Shown here piece by piece: positions 1 through 5,695 of a DNA stretch of 5,695 bases. Source of the DNA: an uncultured Acidobacteriaceae bacterium (GTDB taxonomy: Bacteria > Acidobacteriota > Terriglobia > Terriglobales > Acidobacteriaceae); the NCBI GenBank assembly GCA_903842845.1, contig CAIMNN010000021.1:1-5695 (forward strand). The letters are read 5' to 3'. The notes below the pieces were generated by a model that made no database searches, was not told the origin of the DNA, and was given only the letters and a program-made list of their open reading frames with translations. The translations under genes and the position numbers were made by a program. The number at the start of each line of letters is the position of its first letter. The stretch's first letter is position 1.

Positions 1-329
1 ACTTCTCCATGCTGAATTCAATGGCAATTGTAGACGTTAGTCTATCGGGCAGCGTTCAGGATTCAGACGGAGAATCAACTGCGTCGATGCAGCTGATTAA
101 CCGGTCCAACCGAATTGCCTTCTTCCTGCGCGCAGAAGTGACCAAAGGCGCTGATGGTGATGAGGTTCTTCCCATTACCTATGACGATAACTATGTGACG
201 CTATTCCCGCATCAGACCCTCACGCTCCATGCAAAGTACAAAACTACCGATGCGGGTGATGGGAACGTATGGATTCGGCTGCAAGGCAGGAACACTCCGA
301 CTAACGCAGTGTTGAGCGTCAAGAAGTAG
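1..329 (+). CDS. GH2 exo-beta-glucosaminidase/endo-beta-mannosidase-type enzyme, C-terminal fragment (5' partial)
   Basis: The reading frame is open from base 3, the first whole codon, with no stop upstream, and ends at the TAG at 327-329. This is therefore the tail of a gene that begins outside the window. The ATG at 9 is almost certainly an internal methionine. About 109 residues are visible. They form a beta-rich, Ig-like module with a hydrophobic-strand segment (IAFFLRAEV), then EVLPITYDDNYVTLFPHQTLTL. The order 'FF-R ... G-EVLP ... DNYV-L-PG/H-T-T' is what I know from the last Ig-like domain of CsxA-type GH2 exo-beta-D-glucosaminidases and related mannosylglycoprotein endo-beta-mannosidases. 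No catalytic residue is in view, so substrate cannot be read from this piece. A beta-mannosidase gene follows 32 bases downstream, which favours a manno- or glucosamine-containing glycan as target. The family assignment is fairly firm; the specific activity is inference. Confidence 0.72.
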   Translation, partial: FSMLNSMAIVDVSLSGSVQDSDGESTASMQLINRSNRIAFFLRAEVTKGADGDEVLPITYDDNYVTLFPHQTLTLHAKYKTTDAGDGNVWIRLQGRNTPTNAVLSVKK

Positions 330-343
330 CACGCATCGAATTC

Positions 344-348
344 AAGGA
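344..348 (+). promoter_or_regulatory. Possible ribosome binding site for the beta-mannosidase gene
   Basis: AAGGA lies 13 bases before the ATG at 362 and 25 bases before the alternative in-frame ATG at 374. The spacing is long for 362 and too long for 374. The only purine run near the 374 start is GGGG at 364-367. The site mildly favours 362 as the start but does not settle it. Confidence 0.4.
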
Positions 349-361
349 CAGAGTCCGGTAA

Positions 362-3019
362 ATGGGGTACGTGATGAATATTCGCAGTCGAATTATTATT
401 GCCTGCTTGTTTGGTTCGAGCCTCGCAGCTCAGTTGTTTGCCGCTAGTGGAGAGTTTAAGTCGGTGCAAATTGCATCGGGATGGCAGTTCCGACAATTGG
501 ATGCAAACCCACATCCAGGGCTACAAAGTTGGCACACTGCGAGCGTGCCCGGCGTTGTGCAAACGGACCTGCTGGAGAACAAGCTGATTCCCGATCCCTT
601 CTACCGGGATAACGAAGGCAAAGTGCAGTGGGTTGGCCTTTCGGATTGGGAATACCGGACGTCAATTCAGATCGAATCAGCATCGCTCAATCGGCGGCAC
701 ATAGAACTGGTCTTTGCCGGTCTGGACACATTTGCATCCGTGACTCTGAACGGTGTGGAGATTCTGAAGGCCGACAACATGTTCCGCGAGTGGCGCGTGG
801 ACGTGAAACCGCTCCTCAAGGCTGGCGGAAACGAATTGCGGGTTGTACTGCGCTCGCCCATCAAGGAGCTTCGCGACAAGATAAAGGCGGAACCGTACCC
901 TCTGTACACGGAGGCCGCTACATCGGAGTACGCCGGCAGCGATCCAGCATACGACCCTTACATTCGCAAGTCGGCATATATGTTTGGGTGGGACTGGGGA
1001 CCGCGGCTTGTGGCCATTGGAATCTGGCGGCCGGTATCACTTGAGTTGTGGGACGATACTCGCATTACTGACTTCAATGTTCGCCAGGAAGAGGTGACCA
1101 CCGATGTTGCACGCATGAGCGTCGAGACGGAAGTACAAAGCAGCGGCGTGGAGAATGCAGTGGTCGTGATACGGCATGACAACCCCGGGTCAAAAGAACC
1201 CCATGGTAGCGATACTGTGTCATCAACTTCGTATGTGCTCCATGCAGGCAACAATCTGCTGACGATGCCGCTGAGTATTTCGAATCCCGCACGCTGGTAT
1301 CCGAATGGCTATGGTCCGCACACGCTTTATAACTTTGTTTGCGAAGTGCTGGTCGCAGGCAAGGTAGTGGATCGCCGTCATATTCGTATCGGGCTACGCT
1401 CAGTGGAGCTTCGCCGCGAGCATGACCAATGGGGGCGCAGTTTTGAATTTGTGGTGAATGGCATTTCCGTCTTTGCAAAGGGTGCCAGTGTAATCCCTTT
1501 CGACAGTTTCCCAAGCAGGGTCACATCGCAACATTACCGGCGCATTCTAGAGTCCGCGCAAGAAGCTCACATGAATATGATCCGAGTGTGGGGTGGAGGA
1601 CACTACCAAACGGAGGAGTTTTACAGCTTATGCGATGAGTTGGGTTTGATGGTTTGGCAGGACTTCGCCTTTGGCGGCGGCATTTATCCCGACGACGCGC
1701 ACTATCTGGACAACTCGCGGCAAGAGGCGATCTATCAGTTGCGACGACTGCGGCATCATGCCAGCATCGTGCTCTGGTGTGGCAACAATGAAGTTGAATC
1801 AGTGTGGTTCGACCCCGACAACGGATTCAAAAAGACTGCGCCCGTGGAAGTGCGGGAATGCGCGTGGCAGAACATTGTGCATCTCTTTAATGGGATTCTC
1901 GCTGTAGAAGTCACCCGGCTGGGCAATGGCACTCCATATTGGCCGAGCACTCCGAGCAGTGACTTCGAAGCGCCGGCGGATAACTCCCAGTTCGGCGATA
2001 CGCATTACTGGGATGTTTGGGGCGACGGAAAGCCGATTGCCGGTTACGAGAAGCAATTTCCCCGCTTCATGAGCGAGTATGGATTTCAATCGTTCCCGGA
2101 GATGAAAACGGTTGAGTCGTTTGCGCAACCAGAAGACTTCGACATCGGTTCCACTGTCATGCAACTTCACCAGAAGAGCAGTGGCGGCAATCAGAAGATG
2201 CTCACTTACTTGGCAGAGGCATACCCACGACCAAAGGATTTTGAATCATTTCTCTACCTAAGCCAGGTTCAACAGGCTGAAGCCATTCGCATCGCGGCTG
2301 AGCATCTGCGCCGCAATCGGCCGCATGTGATGGGCTCGATCTACTGGCAGCTGAATGACTGTTGGCCGGGCGCGTCATGGTCGAGTATCGATTATTACGG
2401 ACGATGGAAGGCGCTGCAATTTTATGCGCGGCGCTTCTACGCGGATTTGTTGCTCAGTCCGCACAAAGAGGATGATGCGATAGCAATCCACGTCGTCTCT
2501 GACAGGGTGGAAACAGTTCAAGCCAACGTGCGGGTTCGTCTGATGCGATTCGACGGCAAGGTTTTGCTGGAGCGTAAGCAGGATGCAACTCTGCCCGCGC
2601 TGGCCAGTTCTGTGCCGCTCAGAATTCCGCTCAGTGAGATCAAATCCGTTTCATCCTCTGGCGAAGCGTTCCTCGCCACCGAGTTGATTGTCGACGGTAA
2701 ACCAGTTTCAACCAGCAATTACTTCTTTCAACCAGCCAAGGAACTTAAGCTTCCGCATCCCACGATTCATTCAGAGCTCAAGCAACTGGGTAAACAGTAC
2801 GTGTTGCAGTTGCAATCGCCCACGCTGGCAAGAAGCGCGCACGTTTCGTTCGGACAGTTGGATGCGAGCATATCCGATAACTATATGGATTTGCTGCCGG
2901 GAGAGAGTATTGAGCTGATGGTTAACAGTGACACTTCACTCGACGAGTTGCGCAAGAATCTGAAGGTGCTTTCACTGGTTGATTCTTTTGCGGACAGTGG
3001 GGCGAAGAGTCCGCAATGA
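362..3019 (+). CDS. Secreted GH2 beta-mannosidase
   Basis: Exo-acting beta-D-mannosidase (EC 3.2.1.25), expected to release mannose from the non-reducing end of beta-1,4-manno-oligosaccharides. It has 885 residues, close to the usual 830-890 of the family. An N-terminal signal peptide is visible (basic MNIRSR, then a hydrophobic stretch, cleavage near residues 27-29), so it acts in the periplasm or outside. The mature protein opens with the sugar-binding domain (about 35-225, with VPGVVQTDLL at 62-71 and LIPDPF at 75-80). It includes WDWGPR at 210-215, whose Trp-Asp pair lines the mannose subsite in this family. An Ig-like domain follows, then a TIM barrel (about 335-695) and C-terminal beta domains. 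The acid/base is Glu477 in WCGNNE and the nucleophile is Glu572 in SEYGFQS, 95 residues apart as expected. WQLNDCWPG at 662-670 is another family hallmark. The start may be 362 or 374 (four residues shorter); the signal peptide survives either way. It is probably cotranscribed with its neighbours. Confidence 0.94.
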   Translation: MGYVMNIRSRIIIACLFGSSLAAQLFAASGEFKSVQIASGWQFRQLDANPHPGLQSWHTASVPGVVQTDLLENKLIPDPFYRDNEGKVQWVGLSDWEYRTSIQIESASLNRRHIELVFAGLDTFASVTLNGVEILKADNMFREWRVDVKPLLKAGGNELRVVLRSPIKELRDKIKAEPYPLYTEAATSEYAGSDPAYDPYIRKSAYMFGWDWGPRLVAIGIWRPVSLELWDDTRITDFNVRQEEVTTDVARMSVETEVQSSGVENAVVVIRHDNPGSKEPHGSDTVSSTSYVLHAGNNLLTMPLSISNPARWYPNGYGPHTLYNFVCEVLVAGKVVDRRHIRIGLRSVELRREHDQWGRSFEFVVNGISVFAKGASVIPFDSFPSRVTSQHYRRILESAQEAHMNMIRVWGGGHYQTEEFYSLCDELGLMVWQDFAFGGGIYPDDAHYLDNSRQEAIYQLRRLRHHASIVLWCGNNEVESVWFDPDNGFKKTAPVEVRECAWQNIVHLFNGILAVEVTRLGNGTPYWPSTPSSDFEAPADNSQFGDTHYWDVWGDGKPIAGYEKQFPRFMSEYGFQSFPEMKTVESFAQPEDFDIGSTVMQLHQKSSGGNQKMLTYLAEAYPRPKDFESFLYLSQVQQAEAIRIAAEHLRRNRPHVMGSIYWQLNDCWPGASWSSIDYYGRWKALQFYARRFYADLLLSPHKEDDAIAIHVVSDRVETVQANVRVRLMRFDGKVLLERKQDATLPALASSVPLRIPLSEIKSVSSSGEAFLATELIVDGKPVSTSNYFFQPAKELKLPHPTIHSELKQLGKQYVLQLQSPTLARSAHVSFGQLDASISDNYMDLLPGESIELMVNSDTSLDELRKNLKVLSLVDSFADSGAKSPQ

Positions 3020-3080
3020 ACGAGAGCGACCGCAACCAGAGATTGTGTAATTCAACATTGAAAACGGCACGACACGAAAT

Positions 3081-3084
3081 GGAG
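3081..3084 (+). promoter_or_regulatory. Ribosome binding site for the alpha-galactosidase gene
   Basis: GGAG sits 8 bases before the ATG at 3093, which is good Shine-Dalgarno spacing. It supports 3093 as the start, as does the signal peptide that begins there. The remaining bases of the 3020-3092 gap show no convincing promoter or terminator, in keeping with cotranscription from upstream. Confidence 0.65.
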
Positions 3085-3092
3085 CAGCAGAG

Positions 3093-4304
3093 ATGAATAG
3101 GTTTTCAAAAGCTATTTTGGTCCTATGCATGGTTGTGGGAACGGTGATAACCGCACACACGCAAGGCTCACAGCTGGCAGCCACACCGCCAATGGGATGG
3201 AACAGTTGGAATCACTTTGATGCGAAGATAGACGACGCCACCATTCGCGCACAGGCGGATGCCATGGTCTCGAGCGGCATGCGAGATGCAGGCTATGTTT
3301 ACATCAATATAGATGACGGCTGGGGAGGCAAGCGGGCCGCGAGCGGGAAGACTCGCGCGAATGAGAAGTTCCCAGACATGAAGGCGCTAGCCGACTACAT
3401 CCACAGCAAGGGCTTGAAGCTTGGTATCTACTCATCTCCGGGGCCAGCGGGAACGCCAGCCTGTTCCGAGTTTGAGAGTTCCTTCGGCCATGAAGAGGAA
3501 GATGCGCGCGTATTTGCCGAATGGGGCGTAGATTTTCTCAAGTACGACCTTTGCGGATTACAGGATGACATGGCCAAGGCCGCCACTCCAGAGGATGCGC
3601 AGAAAGTAATGGCGGATGCATATAGGATGATGCAACTAGCTATCAAAAAGACCGGGCGTCCGATGGTTTTCAGTTTGTGCCAGTATGGAATCGCTTCGAT
3701 TTGGAAGTGGGGCGTGTCGGTCGGTGGGAACATGTGGCGCACTACCGGCGACGTGGAAGACAAGTATACGCGTATGGCGGAGTTAGGTTTTGGACAGGCA
3801 GGTCTCGCGCGCTATGCCGGACCCGGGCATTGGAATGATCCGGACATGCTGGAAGTGGGAAACGGTGGAATGACAACTGAGGAGTACCGCACACAGATGA
3901 GCTTGTGGTCGCTACTTGCAGCGCCATTGATCGCAGGAAATGATCTGACGAAGATGTCGCCCGACACCTACGCTCTTCTAACCAATCGGGAAGTGATCGC
4001 CATTGATCAGGATCCAGCAGGGATTCAGGGGGACCGTTTGCGCACGGAGGGGCCGTTTGAGATATGGGTAAAGCCGCTCGCAGATGGGTCCAAGGCTGTC
4101 GGATTGTTTAATCGTCAGGACGACTTCATCAAAAGTGGTGAGATAGACCTTAACCTTGCAGAGCTGGGGTTGGGCGAGGCGGTCCAGGTGCGCGATCTAT
4201 GGAAAGGGAAGGATCTGGGCTTGGCGCACGGAACCTTGAAGAGCGAAGTTCCGGCGCATGGAGTAGTTCTGCTGCGTGTGTACCCAGTCAAGGCAAGCCG
4301 CTAA
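3093..4304 (+). CDS. Secreted GH27 alpha-galactosidase
   Basis: Retaining alpha-D-galactosidase (EC 3.2.1.22), removing terminal alpha-galactose, for example the alpha-1,6 side groups of galactomannan. It has 403 residues, typical of GH27. Residues 1 to about 23 form a signal peptide (MNRFSK followed by a hydrophobic run), so it is exported. The mature enzyme starts with the hallmark PPMGWNSWNHF (32-42). The (beta/alpha)8 barrel carries IDDGW (73-77), which binds the galactose, and the nucleophile Asp152 in FLKYDLCG. The acid/base is Asp220 in WRTTGD, and WNDPDML is at 247-253. Cys124 and Cys154 match the conserved disulfide pair next to the nucleophile in GH27. The C-terminal beta-sandwich runs from about 315 to 400. 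The intact Asp-Asp pair in DDGW argues against the beta-L-arabinopyranosidase variants of this family, where that position is changed. The gene begins 73 bases after the beta-mannosidase, and the pair fits galactomannan-oligosaccharide breakdown. Confidence 0.94.
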   Translation: MNRFSKAILVLCMVVGTVITAHTQGSQLAATPPMGWNSWNHFDAKIDDATIRAQADAMVSSGMRDAGYVYINIDDGWGGKRAASGKTRANEKFPDMKALADYIHSKGLKLGIYSSPGPAGTPACSEFESSFGHEEEDARVFAEWGVDFLKYDLCGLQDDMAKAATPEDAQKVMADAYRMMQLAIKKTGRPMVFSLCQYGIASIWKWGVSVGGNMWRTTGDVEDKYTRMAELGFGQAGLARYAGPGHWNDPDMLEVGNGGMTTEEYRTQMSLWSLLAAPLIAGNDLTKMSPDTYALLTNREVIAIDQDPAGIQGDRLRTEGPFEIWVKPLADGSKAVGLFNRQDDFIKSGEIDLNLAELGLGEAVQVRDLWKGKDLGLAHGTLKSEVPAHGVVLLRVYPVKASR

Positions 4305-4329
4305 GAGCTTAACGGGATTTGAAGGCATT

Positions 4330-5691
4330 TCAACGGCGAGTGTGTGCACCACAAGCGCAGGCATATTCGCGCAGTACGCGCTGAATGTGATAACGGACAA
4401 TTGCTGTTGAATTGTTCTGAATCTCGCCACTTCGAATCGCTTCATATTCTGACGGCAGATACTGGCTCAGCAGCGGCAGCGGCAGCGGGCCATGCAAGTT
4501 GTTGAGCAGCCTTTGCACTTCTGTTTGAACTGGCGGGAGGGGCCAATAGTAGCGGCAGCGGTCGCTGAGGCTGAAGGCGCGGGCAAATTTTTCCCGGTCG
4601 CCGTCCCCGTGATAATAGGGCCGCCAATGGGCAGGATTGTCGAGCATTGCCATTTCAAGAGCCTCTGGCACACGGGAGGAATCTGATTTATGTTCTGGCA
4701 TCTGGCGTTCTATGTAGCCAAGGGCGAAGACAACTTCTCGAAGCGCAAACGTCAACCAGGGGCCGACCTTGAGTATGGCGAAATGGTCCTCTACTAAGTG
4801 CGCAAGCGCCGAAGGGGTTTGGTAGTCGGTGGAGTGCGCTTCATAAACCAGTTCCGGGCTGGCGGGTAGGCAGGATGCAAGGTGCCTGGCCCTGGCCAAG
4901 TCATAGTCGAAAATTGAATTGTCCCCGAACTCCACACCTGGTTGCACCACAAGTCCAATCACGTTCTCCCATGCCGCTTCAAGACAGCAGTTCGTGAATG
5001 CAATGCGAAAAGAATCTAAAGTATGCTGCACATCTTCCACACTTGTCGGCTTGGGACGCTCTCCTTCAACAACCTCGCCGCCGGGTGTCGGAACCTCAGT
5101 TCCGATTACATAGAGAGGTCGCGGCGAACCGGCAGGCAACAGCGAGTACGCTTCTTCGGCTGCTTTGCAGAGCTTGGCCGCGCGCGCTGCTATGACCGAC
5201 GCATCCAGAACCGCTGGGTCGTCTCTGCAAGGCATGCTCGCGTCGAGGTGGATCTTCAGGTAGCCGGCCAGCACGCTTTGTCTGGCCAATTCGCAGGCTT
5301 TGTACATAGCGGCTTCTGCCGGTTCAGAGCGCCAACAATAAGGCCCCAGATGATCTGTCCCCAATAAAACACACTCCTGATTGAGGCCGGCTTGCTCTGC
5401 CGATTCGCGAATCTGGGCGGCGAACTGCGCCGGCGTGGTTCCTGTGTATCCTCCATACTGGTTTACCTGGCTGCATGTGGATTCGACGTGCAGTAGCGTA
5501 CCGTCTTTGCGCGCCTGTTGAATCGCTGCGTCCAGCACAGCCGGATGCGCCGAGCAGACGGCGAAGGTACCAACCAAATCACCGTGCCGATTGCGTTCTA
5601 CAATACTCCGCAGGAACCGGCTGGGTTGGATAGAAGTGGCATGATTGCGATTAATTTCGTATGATTTCATATACAGTATATATTTAAGCAT
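4330..5691 (-). CDS. GatZ/KbaZ-family protein (class II tagatose-bisphosphate aldolase non-catalytic-subunit-like)
   Basis: This belongs to the GatZ/KbaZ family (COG4573). In enterobacteria these stabilise the catalytic class II aldolase GatY/KbaY, which splits tagatose-1,6-bisphosphate to dihydroxyacetone phosphate and glyceraldehyde-3-phosphate. The 453 residues are slightly longer than usual (about 420-430). Family landmarks are in order: VCSAHP (45-50), QVNQYGGYTG (75-84), DHLGP (113-117), KIHLDASM (146-153), GTEVPTPGG (197-205), EAHSTDYQT (284-292), LKVGPW (307-312), YYHGD (359-363), and the closing HIQRVLREYACACG (435-448). No signal peptide is seen, so it should be cytoplasmic. A TAA lies directly before the ATG at 5691, so the gene is complete here. 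The ATG at 5670 (M8) is an equally likely start; neither has a visible ribosome binding site. No aldolase catalytic subunit is in the window. Some family members have been described as tagatose/fructose 4-epimerases, so an independent enzymatic role is possible. Family is firm; reaction is not. Confidence 0.9.
   Translation of the reverse strand: MLKYILYMKSYEINRNHATSIQPSRFLRSIVERNRHGDLVGTFAVCSAHPAVLDAAIQQARKDGTLLHVESTCSQVNQYGGYTGTTPAQFAAQIRESAEQAGLNQECVLLGTDHLGPYCWRSEPAEAAMYKACELARQSVLAGYLKIHLDASMPCRDDPAVLDASVIAARAAKLCKAAEEAYSLLPAGSPRPLYVIGTEVPTPGGEVVEGERPKPTSVEDVQHTLDSFRIAFTNCCLEAAWENVIGLVVQPGVEFGDNSIFDYDLARARHLASCLPASPELVYEAHSTDYQTPSALAHLVEDHFAILKVGPWLTFALREVVFALGYIERQMPEHKSDSSRVPEALEMAMLDNPAHWRPYYHGDGDREKFARAFSLSDRCRYYWPLPPVQTEVQRLLNNLHGPLPLPLLSQYLPSEYEAIRSGEIQNNSTAIVRYHIQRVLREYACACGAHTRR
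4471..4488. repeat. Three tandem CAGCGG hexamers within the GatZ/KbaZ-like gene
   Basis: Three exact copies of CAGCGG, preceded by a CAG, lie in the coding region. On the - strand they encode the Pro-Leu run in GPLPLPLLSQYLP near residues 401-413. A Pro-Leu-rich segment before LLSQYLP is normal for the family as I remember it, so this is probably simple-sequence codon usage and not an inserted element. The repeat unit is six bases, so slippage would keep the frame. Confidence 0.6.
5669..5681 (-). promoter_or_regulatory. Promoter-like -10 box inside a 13-base palindrome at the start of the GatZ/KbaZ-like gene
   Basis: ATATACAGTATAT is a perfect inverted repeat with 6-base arms around a single central base. 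On the - strand it includes TATACT (5680-5675), a near-consensus -10 hexamer, in a locally AT-rich stretch unlike the rest of the window. If used, transcription would begin close to 5668, at the M8 start codon, giving an almost leaderless message. The matching -35 region would fall outside the window. It could instead be a small operator, or chance in AT-rich DNA. Confidence 0.33.
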
Positions 5692-5695
5692 TTAT

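Noticed and set aside
404..406. Possible lipoprotein lipobox (IIAC) in the N-terminus of the beta-mannosidase.
   Set aside because: The hydrophobic stretch before this Cys is only about three residues, and it continues well past it to a normal small-residue cleavage region. A standard signal peptide is the better reading.
1074..1514. A 146-codon open frame on the - strand inside the beta-mannosidase gene.
   Set aside because: It lies wholly opposite a well-supported GH2 gene and its translation shows no recognisable domain. The same holds for the other overlapping frames such as 628-1044 (+) and 1799-2170 (-).
3051..3062. TTCAACATTGAA inverted repeat between the beta-mannosidase and alpha-galactosidase genes.
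   Set aside because: It has five-base arms, a two-base centre, no T-run and no nearby promoter elements. It is within what chance would give.
4319..4333. Inverted repeat TTGAA-GGCAT-TTCAA at the convergent junction as a terminator.
   Set aside because: The stem is only five mostly A/T pairs, runs into the downstream stop codon, and has no T-run.
5023..5367. A 114-codon + strand open frame near the right end.
   Set aside because: It is antisense to conserved motifs of the GatZ/KbaZ-like protein and has no recognisable product.
5658..5677. LexA-like box (TACTGTATAT on the - strand) at the start of the GatZ/KbaZ-like gene.
   Set aside because: Only the first half matches the enterobacterial SOS box. 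The second half lacks ACAGTA, and the gene has no link to DNA damage.

Overview
The window is a carbohydrate-catabolism locus. It carries three glycoside hydrolase genes in a row on the + strand and one sugar-metabolism gene converging on them from the - strand. Almost all of it is coding. The longest gene-free stretch is 73 bases, and there are no RNA genes, mobile elements or CRISPR arrays that I can see. The base composition looks moderately GC-rich. Two of the three hydrolases carry clear Sec-type signal peptides, and the third is cut at its 5' end. This points to a Gram-negative polysaccharide-degrading bacterium. The style of the GH27 and GH2 proteins resembles soil Acidobacteriota (Terriglobia), but that is an impression from memory, not a demonstrated placement.

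Layout: (1) positions 1-329 (+) hold the C-terminal end of a GH2 enzyme of the exo-beta-D-glucosaminidase / mannosylglycoprotein endo-beta-mannosidase type, running in from the left edge. (2) 362-3019 (+) is a complete secreted GH2 beta-mannosidase with both catalytic glutamates. (3) 3093-4304 (+) is a complete secreted GH27 alpha-galactosidase with both catalytic aspartates. (4) 4330-5691 (-) is a complete GatZ/KbaZ-family protein, a relative of the non-catalytic subunit of class II tagatose-1,6-bisphosphate aldolase. Spacings of 32 and 73 bases with no evident terminator suggest genes 1-3 form one operon. Gene 4 ends 25 bases from gene 3, tail to tail.

How they may work together: the beta-mannosidase trims mannose from the non-reducing end of beta-manno-oligosaccharides, and the alpha-galactosidase removes alpha-galactosyl side groups. 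Together they fit breakdown of galactomannan or galactoglucomannan fragments in the periplasm or outside the cell. The GatZ/KbaZ-like protein belongs to a family tied to galactitol, N-acetylgalactosamine and tagatose metabolism, so it could handle a galactose-derived product. No catalytic aldolase partner lies in the window, so its reaction is open. If the first GH2 acts on Man-beta-1,4-GlcNAc, an N-glycan role is an alternative. I did not find a clearly new system. The most interesting points are the apparently partnerless and slightly divergent GatZ/KbaZ-like gene and the promoter-like palindrome at its start.
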